Source of the DNA: Dehalococcoidales bacterium
GTDB lineage: Bacteria > Chloroflexota > Dehalococcoidia > Dehalococcoidales > UBA5627
DNA: 64,000 nt
Direction: 5' to 3'
Assembly: GCA_041656115.1 (NCBI GenBank)
Contig: JBBAED010000006.1
Location: forward strand, 1 to 64,000
In this document: positions 1-8,413 of the stretch, piece by piece
How positions within the stretch are numbered: the first letter of the stretch is position 1
Layout of the letters: each line of letters opens with the position of its first letter
Notes under the pieces: generated by a model
The model's database searches: none
What the model saw: only the letters and a program-made list of their open reading frames with translations
What the model was told of the DNA's origin: nothing
Translations under genes and position numbers: made by a program

Positions 1-383
1 GTTCAGGATGACAAAATGAGATTGCCACGTCGCTCGCTAACGCTCACTCCTCGCAAAGACGTTTATTAACTTGTCATTCTGAGCTTGGCGAAGAATCTGG
101 GGGTTGGCGGATAGTGCACTGTTTGGTAGCGGGTTTTAGGGTAGGGAGTTGTCCCTTTTTTGTTGCTGAAGATGCCTAATAGCTTGTATTTCCCGTCCTC
201 TTAGATCCTTCACTTTGTTCAGGATGACAAACCCCCGTTCGCCCTGAGCCTGTCGAAGGGTCTAACGAACTAGGAGAAAGACGAGGGATTACTGTCCGGT
301 CGCCGTTATGGTTCGACAGGCTCACCACGAACGGCTGGAGCTCTCTATCTTGTATTTGCGAGCGTAGCGAAGCAATCTCATAT
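1..383. repeat. Palindromic repeat cluster 1 (elements A, B and half C)
   Basis: Non-coding mosaic downstream of trpS. Bases 1-13 are the right end of an A element cut by the window edge. Bases 18-60 are one arm of element C. Bases 72-229 are a complete 158-bp A element, running from TGTCATTCTGAGC to CAGGATGACA, with imperfect terminal inverted repeats of about 27 bp. Bases 236-334 are element B in reverse orientation, with inverted ends CGTTCG-nnn-TGAGCCTGTCGAA. Bases 352-383 are the other arm of C. The same units recur in four further clusters in this window. No reading frame is conserved between copies, so I read them as non-autonomous, MITE- or REP-like DNA. Confidence 0.85.
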
Positions 384-441
384 AAGTCGCAAAGCCAGTC
401 TTTCGGCTTTGGCGGTATGAAAGCATTAAGGTCAAGTTGGT

Positions 442-475
442 AATAAAAAAGAAGCCGGTTTTTTAGACCAGCTTC
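442..475 (-). terminator. Intrinsic terminator of trpS
   Basis: On the minus strand GAAGCTGGT and ACCGGCTTC form a 9-bp stem with one G-U pair, followed directly by a run of T. The left arm lies inside the last trpS codons and the loop contains the stop codon, so the terminator is embedded in the gene end. Confidence 0.85.
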
Positions 476-1437
476 ATATTTTTACGAACTAACTTCATTG
501 TATCCTGCGCAATCACTCGCGCACGTTCGGCGCCTTCGGTTAGAATCCCCTCCAGGGCTTTTGGGTTGGCTTCAAGGTCCCTGCGGCGTTCGCGTATCGG
601 TCTCATTGCGTTGTTGATGGCTGTTGTTAGTAAATTCTTGCACTCAACACACCCGATTTCGGCGTTTCTGCATTTTTCGTCAATCCCTTTTCTGCCCTCA
701 GGGTCAAACTCACCCAGCAGTTTATAAACATTGCAAATCTCGGGGTGTCCCGGGTCGGAGCGGCGCAGGCGGGCAGGGTCGGTAAAGGCCGTTTTTATTT
801 TATCGGCGGTTTCCTTTTCGGTCATCGCTATTTCAATATGGTTTCCGGCTTGCTTACTCATTTTACCTTTGCCGTCTAACCCAACAACACTCGGGAAATC
901 GGTTAGCTTGGCTTGCGGCTCAATAAGTGTTTCGCCGAACAGGGTGTTAAAGCGCCTGACTATTTCACGGGTTAGTTCAAGGTGCGGCAGTTGGTCTTCG
1001 CCGACTGGTACGGTATCCGCTTTGTATAACACAATATCGGCTGCCATTAGCACCGGATAGCCTACCAAGCCGTAGTTTACGTTTTCTTTTTGTAACCTTA
1101 CTTTGTCTTTAAAAGTGGGGACCCTTAAGAGCCAGCTTAAAGGTGTAATCATTCCTAAAAAGGTATTGAGCTCCGTGACTTCCGGCACATGAGATTGCAC
1201 GAACATGATGCTTTTTTGAGGGTCAATCCCAACCGCAAGCCAATCCAATAACATCTCGTGTACATTTGCCTGAAGATTGGTGGTATCTTCCATTGAAGTT
1301 AAGGCATGGATATCGACAATGCAGTACACGCACTCGTAATCGTCCTGCAATTTAACCCAATTCTGCAAAGCACCGAGATAATTGCCAATATGCAAACGTC
1401 CTGTGGGGCGCGCCCCGGAAAAAATACGATGTTTCAT
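463..1437 (-). CDS. trpS: Tryptophanyl-tRNA synthetase
   Basis: Class Ic aminoacyl-tRNA synthetase that charges tRNA-Trp with tryptophan using ATP in the cytosol. The HIGH-type signature appears as HIGN at residues 16-19, GEDQ at 146-149, and the KMSKS loop as KMSKQ at 192-196. The length of 324 aa matches the compact bacterial TrpS. A clear Shine-Dalgarno sequence, AAAGGAG, sits just upstream of the ATG and fixes the start. It is monocistronic: divergent from the ABC pair on its 5' side, and ending in its own terminator against repeat cluster 1. No T-box-like leader is visible in the roughly 130-bp divergent intergenic region. Identification is secure. Confidence 0.97.
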   Translation of the reverse strand: MKHRIFSGARPTGRLHIGNYLGALQNWVKLQDDYECVYCIVDIHALTSMEDTTNLQANVHEMLLDWLAVGIDPQKSIMFVQSHVPEVTELNTFLGMITPLSWLLRVPTFKDKVRLQKENVNYGLVGYPVLMAADIVLYKADTVPVGEDQLPHLELTREIVRRFNTLFGETLIEPQAKLTDFPSVVGLDGKGKMSKQAGNHIEIAMTEKETADKIKTAFTDPARLRRSDPGHPEICNVYKLLGEFDPEGRKGIDEKCRNAEIGCVECKNLLTTAINNAMRPIRERRRDLEANPKALEGILTEGAERARVIAQDTMKLVRKNMKLV

Positions 1438-1507
1438 AGCTCTCCTTTGGAATGATCAAAAAAAGTTTAGCATAATACATTATTTACGACAAATTAGATT
1501 ATCGTAT

Positions 1508-1536
1508 TTGTGATTAAAGAGCAATAGTGCGATAAT
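1508..1536 (+). promoter_or_regulatory. Sigma70-like promoter for the ABC pair
   Basis: TTGTGA (1508-1513), a 17-bp spacer and GATAAT (1531-1536) lie 36 bp upstream of the ATP-binding protein start, between divergent trpS and the ABC genes. Prediction from consensus match only. Confidence 0.5.
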
Positions 1537-1571
1537 GTATTATGTATTGAATAAGACATAACGGTGAACAA

Positions 1572-2246
1572 ATGATAAAGCTGGATAATATTACCAAAGA
1601 ATACCATATGGGCGAGGAAATTGTTCGTGCGGTTTCCGGCGTCACTTTAGATATCAAAGAAGGTGAATTTGTTGCTTTAGTGGGGCCTTCCGGCTCCGGT
1701 AAATCAACCACAATGCATATTATCGGCGGGTTGGATACCCCGACATCGGGGAAGGTCATCGTTGACGAGCAGGATTTAACCCGTGCCAGTGACAAAGAGC
1801 TTTCATTCTATCGCAATGAAAAAATCGGCTTTGTTTTTCAGGCCTTTAATCTGCACCCAACTTATACCGCAACGGAAAACGTGGCTTTGCCGCTTATTTT
1901 TTCGCGTATCGGGAAAAGCAAACGCATTGAGTTAGCCAACGAGGCGCTCAGGGTTGTTGGGCTTGCCGAAAGGGCTTCGCATCGCCCCAATCAACTTTCC
2001 GGCGGCGAAAGACAACGTGTCAGTATTGCGCGTGCACTTGTAACTCAGCCTAAAATACTTTTGGCAGACGAGCCGACCGGCAATCTTGATACCAAAAACG
2101 GCAAAAATATTATGGAATTATTATCGCAGTTAAACAAAGAAAAGGGGATTACGCTGATAATCGTTACCCATGATATGGAAATTGCCGCGGTGGCCGAACG
2201 AATCATTAGGATGAGAGACGGAAAGATTGTTGAGGATGAGAGATGA
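1572..2246 (+). CDS. ABC transporter ATP-binding protein, MacB/LolD-like
   Basis: ATPase subunit of a MacB/FtsE/LolD-type ABC system. All catalytic elements are present: Walker A GPSGSGKST at residues 38-46, Q-loop Q90, signature LSGGERQ at 142-148, Walker B ILLADEP at 162-168, and switch histidine H200. The 224-aa length fits the LolD/MacB-N group. Its stop overlaps the permease start by 4 nt (ATGA), implying translational coupling. No membrane-fusion protein is encoded nearby, so a complete tripartite MacAB-TolC pump is not supported. Lipoprotein or peptide handling, or a mechanotransmission role, are alternatives; the substrate is unknown. Confidence 0.92.
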   Translation: MIKLDNITKEYHMGEEIVRAVSGVTLDIKEGEFVALVGPSGSGKSTTMHIIGGLDTPTSGKVIVDEQDLTRASDKELSFYRNEKIGFVFQAFNLHPTYTATENVALPLIFSRIGKSKRIELANEALRVVGLAERASHRPNQLSGGERQRVSIARALVTQPKILLADEPTGNLDTKNGKNIMELLSQLNKEKGITLIIVTHDMEIAAVAERIIRMRDGKIVEDER

Positions 2247-3514
2247 GATTTATTGATGTAATTCAAACCGCTTTTTATAATTTGTGGCGCAAGAAATTCC
2301 GCACCTTTCTGACGGTGCTGGCGATTGTTATCGGCGCTGTTTTAATTGCCCTAATGACATCTATCGGCACAGGCTTGCAAAGGTTTATTGTTGATCAGTT
2401 TGGCCTAATGGTGCCTCAAAATGCTTTGACGGTATCCGCAAGCAGCGGAAGCCCGGTGCACACCGAAGGGCCGCATGAAATTGTCGACCTCGAAAGTATT
2501 GTTATTCGCTCCTTTAATGCCGAGGATATCGATAATCTTTATGCGATTGACGGCGTAGAAAAGGTTGACTATAACGTCAGCGTATCAGGGTTGTATATTA
2601 AGGCGGAGGACGGTGATAAAAGGTTTTCCGTTTCAATTAATACCGGCCCAGACTATAAGGCAAGGATGTTAACACTGGTGGCCTGTGACTTTTTTGCTGA
2701 AGAAGACAGCGGCAAATGTTTGATTAGCTACGATTATTTGGCAGCTTTTGGCTGGGATAAGGCGGAAGATGCGATTGGAAAGGAAGTAACGATTACAATC
2801 GGTAAATCAAATGCCTATAAAATCGAGACTGCCGATTATAATTTCATTGTTTCGGGTGTGGTTCAAAAAACAATTAATGCCACGCAAGTAGTTTTGCCTT
2901 TAGGCGATGCAACCGAAATGGCACGCTATTACCGCGATAACCCGATTCAATACACGCTTGAACAGCCGGGGACGACCTTACTTGTAAAGGTGAGTGATAC
3001 CGCCGATATAGAAAAAGTGGCCGAAGAGATTCGGGCGGCCGGGTTTAGCACCATTACCCCGGACGAACTGCTTAAAGAAATTAACAATATCTTTTCAATT
3101 ATCCAAATTGGTCTAAGCGCCTTTGGCGTGATTGCCTTAATTGTTGCCAGTATCGGGATTATTAATACCCTCATGATGTCTATTTACGAGCGTACGCGAG
3201 AAATTGGGGTTATGAAAGCGGTTGGTGCCACTAGGGGTGTTATTCGCTTGCTGTTTACGATGGAAGGGGCTGCGCTTGGGCTTATCGGCGGTGTAGTGGG
3301 CGTTGCCATCGGTTTTGCTGCCGGTAAAATATTAAATGTCGTTGGCAGTTATACATTCCTTAGCGATTACCCCACATTTGAGATGTCGGTATTTTCCGTT
3401 CAGCTGGTGTTAACGGTGGTTGCGATAACTACAGCGATCAGTTTGATAGCGGGGCTGTATCCGGCAAACCGTGCCGCTAAACTAAATGCGGTTGATGCTT
3501 TACGTTACGAGTAA
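2243..3514 (+). CDS. ABC transporter permease, MacB/FtsX family
   Basis: Membrane partner of the preceding ATPase. It has a first transmembrane helix at about residues 20-42, then a large extracytoplasmic MacB-type periplasmic core domain of roughly 240 residues. Three further helices lie at about 285-312, 341-362 and 384-406, the FtsX-like module. The family motif TREIGVMKAVGAT sits in the cytoplasmic loop after the second helix. At 423 aa it is a typical stand-alone permease that would homodimerise with two ATPase subunits. The gene ends 1 nt from convergent ispH. Substrate cannot be inferred. Confidence 0.92.
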   Translation: MRFIDVIQTAFYNLWRKKFRTFLTVLAIVIGAVLIALMTSIGTGLQRFIVDQFGLMVPQNALTVSASSGSPVHTEGPHEIVDLESIVIRSFNAEDIDNLYAIDGVEKVDYNVSVSGLYIKAEDGDKRFSVSINTGPDYKARMLTLVACDFFAEEDSGKCLISYDYLAAFGWDKAEDAIGKEVTITIGKSNAYKIETADYNFIVSGVVQKTINATQVVLPLGDATEMARYYRDNPIQYTLEQPGTTLLVKVSDTADIEKVAEEIRAAGFSTITPDELLKEINNIFSIIQIGLSAFGVIALIVASIGIINTLMMSIYERTREIGVMKAVGATRGVIRLLFTMEGAALGLIGGVVGVAIGFAAGKILNVVGSYTFLSDYPTFEMSVFSVQLVLTVVAITTAISLIAGLYPANRAAKLNAVDALRYE

Positions 3515-3515
3515 G

Positions 3516-4361
3516 TTAAGCCAAACCTTCCAATCTGTCAACCACTTCATCAATGGTGGATTGGTCGGTTGAGGCGCCGGACGTGACTCCGACGGTCTCT
3601 TTTCCTTTGAGCCAAGCGGGGTTAATTTCGTCGGCTGTTTCCACGAGGTAAGTCGGGGTTACGGTTGAACAAAGCTCAACCAAATGGCGGCTGTTGGCGC
3701 TGGTGTGCCCGCCGACCACCAAAACAAGGTCGCATTCTTTGGCCAGTTCCAGCGAATTGATTTGCCTTTGGCGGATATCGTGACAGATAGTATCAACCAC
3801 CCGTAATTCGGCATCTTTAAAAGCCGGTGAAACCAAGAGATTCTTAATAAAATCGGCAAAACTGTCCAAAATTTGAGTTGTCTGGGCAAGCACTCCCAAC
3901 CTGCGCGGCAGGGTACCGTTTGCGATAAGCAAGTCAACGTTCATGGTAGCGATGCCGCGTCCGCCGGTTCTTCCCAAAATCCCTTTTACTTCGGGGTGTT
4001 CGGCATCCCCGAAAACAATTGTAAAAAAGCCGTCCTTAGCAAATCGCTCAGCGGTAATTTGCGCGCGTTTAACAAAGGGGCAAGTGGTATCGATGGGGTC
4101 AATTTGCCGCATTTTGATATCTTCGGCTACCTCGGGGCTGATGCCGTGGGAACTGGTAATTACGACATCCCCCTTAACATCGGTAATATCTTTTACAACG
4201 GAAACGCCTTTTTGGGCCAGTTTGCGCAGTACCGGCTGATTATGGACAATCGCCCCCAAAGTTTCCACGTTTCCGCGTTCTGCGGCGACACGTTCGACAA
4301 TATCTATGGCGCGTCGGACACCAAGACAAAACCCGATTCCTTCGGCACGTTTAATCTGCAA
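3516..4361 (-). CDS. ispH: 4-hydroxy-3-methylbut-2-enyl diphosphate reductase
   Basis: Last enzyme of the MEP isoprenoid pathway. It reductively dehydrates HMBPP to IPP and DMAPP using a [4Fe-4S] cluster. The three cluster cysteines are visible at C12 (GFCLGVRRA), C94 (DTTCPFV) and C193 (DTICHD). The substrate-binding histidines and a glutamate in HPEVKG are also present. The length of 281 aa is standard. The start codon is TTG, chosen because AAGGGGAC lies 7-8 nt upstream and no ATG is in frame near the conserved N-terminus. It stands alone in this window and points to non-mevalonate isoprenoid synthesis. Confidence 0.95.
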   Translation of the reverse strand: MQIKRAEGIGFCLGVRRAIDIVERVAAERGNVETLGAIVHNQPVLRKLAQKGVSVVKDITDVKGDVVITSSHGISPEVAEDIKMRQIDPIDTTCPFVKRAQITAERFAKDGFFTIVFGDAEHPEVKGILGRTGGRGIATMNVDLLIANGTLPRRLGVLAQTTQILDSFADFIKNLLVSPAFKDAELRVVDTICHDIRQRQINSLELAKECDLVLVVGGHTSANSRHLVELCSTVTPTYLVETADEINPAWLKGKETVGVTSGASTDQSTIDEVVDRLEGLA

Positions 4362-4495
4362 CTTCTGTCCCCTTATATCTTGTTATTTCTGATTATAGCG
4401 TCAAGCCCAAGATAAGACAATTTTTTTCATTACTTATCTTAATATAGGTTGTATCCGTTAAATAAAAGTGCTATTCTGAAACCGGAAGGAAATTA

Positions 4496-5017
4496 TTGGA
4501 AGTGGCCGATATGAAAACATTAAGATTAATTAAAGCTGTTGGTATTCTTGTTGTTATGGCTTTTCTGCTCATGCCTTCTTATGCTGTTTTTGCACAAGGA
4601 AAGGAGGGGCTGGTTATCAGTTATGCGGGAGGAGGTTATTACAACGAAATAACCCCCGGTGAAACGATTTTGATATATGTCGAGGCTGCTAACTACAGCG
4701 ACGCAAATACCTCCAATATCCGCTTTTCTTTTACCGCATCGGAAGATTGGGAGATTGAATTTAGCCCGTCAAATATTGCTGCTTTAAGCGCTAATACCTC
4801 TCAGGTTATTGAAATGAAAGTAACGGCGCCGCGTCAATTAAAAACGGGGGATCATTTTATTACGGTTGTCGCCGATTCGGATATCGGCCGCAAAGTAATG
4901 AGCGTCTATTTATTTACTAAAGAAGGTAACGTGACATGGGTTTGGATTGGCGCAGTCGCGGGGCTTATTACCTTAATTGCGTTTATTGTCGTTTACAGGG
5001 TTTTCGGCAGGGATTAA
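4496..5017 (+). CDS. Secreted or membrane-anchored NEW3-domain protein
   Basis: Predicted exported protein of 173 aa. It has an N-terminal signal segment at about residues 11-33, an extracytoplasmic beta-sandwich, and a C-terminal membrane helix at about 147-168 ending in a short basic tail. The central sequence with W..EF.PS.I..L and a TGD/VTV-type ending resembles the NEW3 (NPCBM-associated, alpha-galactosidase type) domain common in secreted Chloroflexota proteins. GGAAGGA at 4484-4490 best fits the TTG at 4496; GTG at 4502 is the alternative. The ATG at 4511 is too far from this site. It is followed after 24 nt by a small membrane protein, probably in one operon. Function unknown. Confidence 0.75.
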   Translation: MEVADMKTLRLIKAVGILVVMAFLLMPSYAVFAQGKEGLVISYAGGGYYNEITPGETILIYVEAANYSDANTSNIRFSFTASEDWEIEFSPSNIAALSANTSQVIEMKVTAPRQLKTGDHFITVVADSDIGRKVMSVYLFTKEGNVTWVWIGAVAGLITLIAFIVVYRVFGRD

Positions 5018-5041
5018 CATTACCAAAAAGGAGAACAGACT

Positions 5042-5446
5042 ATGATGATTGAAAAAGTTCACGAGCATATTTTGGGCGAATTAAACGCCAATACACGTAC
5101 CGATACCATTTTTGTACTTACTGCCATCCTTTTAAATTTGATAACGCTTGGCATAAATTCCGGGTTGGCTTCGGGGAGCGGTGACGTTACAAATACAATT
5201 GTGATGTTTACCTTTGTCTTCTTAATCCTTGTGGTTAATTTTGTTGTTGAAGTGGGTCTAATCAGGGGCAGGCAAATGCGGAAGAAGCTACTGGACGGGC
5301 TGATGAAAATGTATAAAGATCAAGGTGTTGACGGATACTACGATCCCTCAATGCTCGGTGATTACAAAACCAGATATAACCTTTTTATGCTAACGGTATT
5401 GGTTACCGGTTTAATAGCAATCTTTATTCCCTTTGTAATCAGATAA
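5042..5446 (+). CDS. Small membrane protein, function unknown
   Basis: 134-aa protein with three hydrophobic segments at about residues 21-42, 52-74 and 112-132, and a soluble loop of about 35 residues between the second and third. AAGGAGAA precedes the ATG. The gene follows the NEW3-domain gene by 24 nt in the same direction, so the two products may act together at the membrane. I do not recognise a named family. Confidence 0.7.
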   Translation: MMIEKVHEHILGELNANTRTDTIFVLTAILLNLITLGINSGLASGSGDVTNTIVMFTFVFLILVVNFVVEVGLIRGRQMRKKLLDGLMKMYKDQGVDGYYDPSMLGDYKTRYNLFMLTVLVTGLIAIFIPFVIR

Positions 5447-5473
5447 CTTAAATTTAACGGGTTTCATTTTAGT

Positions 5474-5498
5474 AAGCGCCTCTTGATTCGGGGCGCTT
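5474..5498. terminator. Hairpin between convergent genes
   Basis: AAGCGCC (5474-5480) and GGCGCTT (5492-5498) form a perfect 7-bp stem with an 11-nt loop between two convergent transcription units. The flanking T or A runs are poor in both directions, so it is only a probable shared terminator. Confidence 0.4.
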
Positions 5499-5500
5499 TG

Positions 5501-5920
5501 CTATTCCCTTATCGTTTTTAGAGACAGCAAATGGATTGTTACCCCGCCGGCAATTACAACCAACAGAATTCTAACTGCAAGCAATTCAATAACAAAAATT
5601 GCCGTTGCCGCCATGACTACCCACATTAAACTGATAACGTAAACCTTTAGTTTGAGAGGGATGCCCCCTTTTTCGCGGTAATCCCTGATGTACTTGCCGA
5701 AGTAGCGGTTATTAATAAGCCAGCAATAAAAACGCTGCGAGCTGCGTATGTAGCAAGCGGCTGCCAAAAGTAAGAAGGGGGTGGTCGGGAGGAGGGGGAG
5801 GAAGATACCTAAAAAACCGAGCGCAACAGACAAGGTGCCGACTGCAATCAATAAATATTTTAACCAGCCCTTCGTTTCTCGGCATTCCTTAACGTTAGGC
5901 TTTTCCGAATTCTGTTCCAT
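5501..5920 (-). CDS. DUF454 (YbaN-like) inner-membrane protein
   Basis: 139-aa membrane protein with a hydrophilic N-terminal tail, then hydrophobic segments at about residues 22-45, 46-63 and 96-130. The motif LPLLPTTPFLLLAAAC followed by RSS and a WL.N..FG..I.DY stretch is characteristic of the DUF454/YbaN family, whose biochemical role is unknown. It follows nadC by 12 nt and is probably the last gene of the miaB-yajC-nadB-nadC unit. No clear Shine-Dalgarno sequence is visible, so translation may depend on coupling. Confidence 0.85.
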   Translation of the reverse strand: MEQNSEKPNVKECRETKGWLKYLLIAVGTLSVALGFLGIFLPLLPTTPFLLLAAACYIRSSQRFYCWLINNRYFGKYIRDYREKGGIPLKLKVYVISLMWVVMAATAIFVIELLAVRILLVVIAGGVTIHLLSLKTIRE

Positions 5921-5932
5921 TTTTATCTTTTT

Positions 5933-6787
5933 TTAAGATTCAACTTCAAGGCTAAAATCAAGTGATTTGGCCGAATGAGTTAATGCTCCTATCGAAATAT
6001 AATCTACACCGGCAAGCGCCGCTTCTCTGATATTATCCAAATTTATGCCGCCGGAGGCTTCCAGTTTAACCTTTCCGCCGGAGGCTGCCACTACCTTTTT
6101 CATATCTTCCGCATTCATATTATCAAGCAGGATTATATCAACATCCGTTTGTAGCACTTCCATTGCATCGTCTACGTTATCAACCTCAACTTCGATTACG
6201 GTGTTGCTGTCGCTGTTTTTACGGGCTTTTCTGATAATATCGGTTAATGTTGTCCCGTTTTTTCTTAAAAAAGCGAGGTGATTATCCTTAATTAAAATCC
6301 CGTCTGCCATATTGAGGCGGTGGTTCTCGCCGCCGCCAACGGTTACGGCATACTTTTCGAGTAAGCGCATGCCAGGCAGAGTTTTACGGGTATCTCGAAT
6401 AATCGCTTTGGTTCCTTTAACCTTTTCAACATAACTTGCCGTTATTGTCGCAATTCCGCTTAAATGGCTCAAAAAGTTTAAAACGGTTCTTTCAGCAACA
6501 AGGATTTTCCTTAAATTTCCTTCAATCTCCGCTATAATGTCGTCTTTTTTAATGTGTCCGCCTTCATTTTGCAGTAAGTTGACCCTGATTGTCGGGTCAA
6601 CGGTGTGCAGGATTGGCAGTATAATATTCACGCATGCCAAAACCCCTTCTTCTTTGGCAATAATAAAAGCGGTGCCGGTTTGGTTTTCGGGAATAATGGC
6701 ATTACTGGTAATATCGTTCTCGTAATCGTCTTCTTCTAAAGCCAGTCTGATAATGCTTTCAATTTGTTCTTGCGGCAGTTTATTCAT
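5933..6787 (-). CDS. nadC: Nicotinate-nucleotide pyrophosphorylase (quinolinate phosphoribosyltransferase)
   Basis: Converts quinolinate and PRPP to nicotinate mononucleotide, the third step of de novo NAD synthesis. Visible features include the N-terminal open-faced sandwich with E-E-G-V-L-A, an AERT.LN.L...SGIAT core, TRKT.PG.R, and the C-terminal barrel motifs E-V-E-V, LLDN and EASGGI. I place the start at the ATG at 6787, giving 284 aa, because CAGGAGC lies just upstream. The longer reading from 6805 has no ribosome-binding site. The chosen start overlaps the nadB stop by 8 nt, so the two are coupled. nadA is not in this window. Confidence 0.95.
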   Translation of the reverse strand: MNKLPQEQIESIIRLALEEDDYENDITSNAIIPENQTGTAFIIAKEEGVLACVNIILPILHTVDPTIRVNLLQNEGGHIKKDDIIAEIEGNLRKILVAERTVLNFLSHLSGIATITASYVEKVKGTKAIIRDTRKTLPGMRLLEKYAVTVGGGENHRLNMADGILIKDNHLAFLRKNGTTLTDIIRKARKNSDSNTVIEVEVDNVDDAMEVLQTDVDIILLDNMNAEDMKKVVAASGGKVKLEASGGINLDNIREAALAGVDYISIGALTHSAKSLDFSLEVES

Positions 6788-8357
6788 TACACTGCTCCTG
6801 TGCATCTATAGTTATAATTATATGCCTTAGCCACTCCTCCGAGTGCTTGGGAAAATCGGTGCGGTAATGGGCACCGCGGCTTTCTTCTCTTAATAAAGCG
6901 GCCTCAGCCATTAATCTGCCGGTTGTAATTAAATTTGCCAGTTCAAAAGATTGACGGGTTGTCGGTTGCGGCAGTGATTGCTCCCAGGAACCTAAAATAT
7001 TTATTGCTTCTTTTAACCCTTCTCCGTCTCTTACAATACCGACATTATTCCAAAGCAGGTTTTGAAGCGCTTCAAGAGTTAGCTGAGGGGTATCGTCTGC
7101 CGGTTTTCCGCGTCTAAGTTTATACCGGATATCCTCGCTGGGCAGATTGGAAGCGAATTGGGTTTTAATCTCTGAGCCGGCTCCTTCTTCGATTCGTCTA
7201 AAAATACGCTTTCCGATAATCATAACTTCGAGCATTGAGTTTGACGCTAATCTGTTGGCTCCGTGCGCCCCTGTTCCGGCACACTCACCGGCGGCAAACA
7301 GGCCGCACACGGAAGTTTCACCCCAGCTGTTTGTCCTTACCCCGCCGATCATATAATGGGCGGCCGGTGCTACCGGTATTGGGCTTACGGTGATATCCAG
7401 CCCTTGGTCTAAACAGAATTGGTAGATATGCGGGAAACGCGTTTTGACGCGCTGTGGCGGTAAGTGGGTAACATCCAGGAAAACATTATCCTGTTTTGTT
7501 TTTTGCATTTCACTAAGGATACTGCGCGCAACCACATCCCTGGGGGCCAGTTCGGCCAGAGGGGCATAGTCCGTCATAAACCGTTTCCCGTCTGCATTGC
7601 GCAGTATTCCCCCCTCGCCGCGTACCGCTTCGGAAATCAAAAAGGGAGCGATGCCGGGAATACGCAGGGCGGTGGGGTGGAACTGAAAAAATTCCATATC
7701 GGTAAGCTCGGCACCGGCTTTTAGGGCAAGCGCAATTCCGTCTCCGGTTGCAACTTTGGGGTTGGTGGTATATTTAAAGAGCTGCCCTGCGCCACCGGAT
7801 GCCAGTATCAAATAGCGGCATCCGAATTCTTCGTAGCACCCCTTTTCGCAATCAAAAACTTTAATGCCCTTAACACAGTTTTGTTCGGTAATAATCTCGG
7901 TTGCCATATGGTGTTCGAGTACCGGTAAATTAAGTGTCCGCACCACTTTGGAAAGGGTGATTTCGATATGCTTACCGGTAGCATCGCCACCGGCATGCAA
8001 GATGCGCGGGATACTGTGAGCCGCTTCCAATGTCAGCGAGATTTCACCGTCTATGGTATCAAACGGCACCCCGAAGTTAACCAAGTCGGCAATTCGGTCG
8101 GGGCCTTCCTCGGAGAGGATACGCACCACTTCTTCGTCACACAGGCCGTCTCCGGCAATCAGTGTGTCTTTGTAGTGTAATTCGGGGGAATCATCAACGC
8201 CGATGGCAGCGGCAATTCCGCCCTGGGCATGGCGGGTATTGCAGTCCTCGATACTGCCTTTGGTTACTATTAGAACACTGCCGTACTTGCGTGCGAGTAA
8301 GGCACAATACAAACCTGCAATACCGCTGCCGATTATAACATAGTCATACGTTTTTAT
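6780..8357 (-). CDS. nadB: L-aspartate oxidase, apparent ATA start
   Basis: FAD enzyme oxidising L-aspartate to iminoaspartate, the first step of quinolinate synthesis; in anaerobes fumarate is the usual electron acceptor. Catalytic-region motifs are present: RHAQGGIAAA, HTAGD-like LHAGGD, FHPTALR, EAVRGEGGILRN, PVAPAAHYMIGGV and a C-terminal helical domain. The first standard start in frame is TTG at 8312, which would remove the essential FAD-binding fold. The frame upstream encodes YDYVIIGSGIAGLY, preceded by a stop at 8375-8373 and containing no ATG, GTG or TTG. The only plausible start is ATA at 8357-8355, with GGGGGTGG upstream, giving 525 aa. It could also be a base error for ATG. Confidence 0.88.
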   Translation of the reverse strand: MKTYDYVIIGSGIAGLYCALLARKYGSVLIVTKGSIEDCNTRHAQGGIAAAIGVDDSPELHYKDTLIAGDGLCDEEVVRILSEEGPDRIADLVNFGVPFDTIDGEISLTLEAAHSIPRILHAGGDATGKHIEITLSKVVRTLNLPVLEHHMATEIITEQNCVKGIKVFDCEKGCYEEFGCRYLILASGGAGQLFKYTTNPKVATGDGIALALKAGAELTDMEFFQFHPTALRIPGIAPFLISEAVRGEGGILRNADGKRFMTDYAPLAELAPRDVVARSILSEMQKTKQDNVFLDVTHLPPQRVKTRFPHIYQFCLDQGLDITVSPIPVAPAAHYMIGGVRTNSWGETSVCGLFAAGECAGTGAHGANRLASNSMLEVMIIGKRIFRRIEEGAGSEIKTQFASNLPSEDIRYKLRRGKPADDTPQLTLEALQNLLWNNVGIVRDGEGLKEAINILGSWEQSLPQPTTRQSFELANLITTGRLMAEAALLREESRGAHYRTDFPKHSEEWLRHIIITIDAQEQCNE

Positions 8358-8413
8358 GGTGCCACCCCCAAATCAAATCATTAAAGCTGTGGAATGGAGT
8401 ATGGCAAAGGAAA

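Noticed and set aside
731..1060. 109-aa frame opposite trpS
   Set aside because: Lies wholly antisense to a secure gene, with low-complexity shadow composition and no ribosome-binding site.
1572..3514. Full MacAB-type drug efflux system
   Set aside because: Only the ATPase and permease are present; no membrane-fusion protein or outer-membrane channel is encoded nearby, so resistance cannot be claimed.
3873..4415. 180-aa frame antisense to ispH
   Set aside because: Mirror frame of a conserved gene; no family and no start signal.
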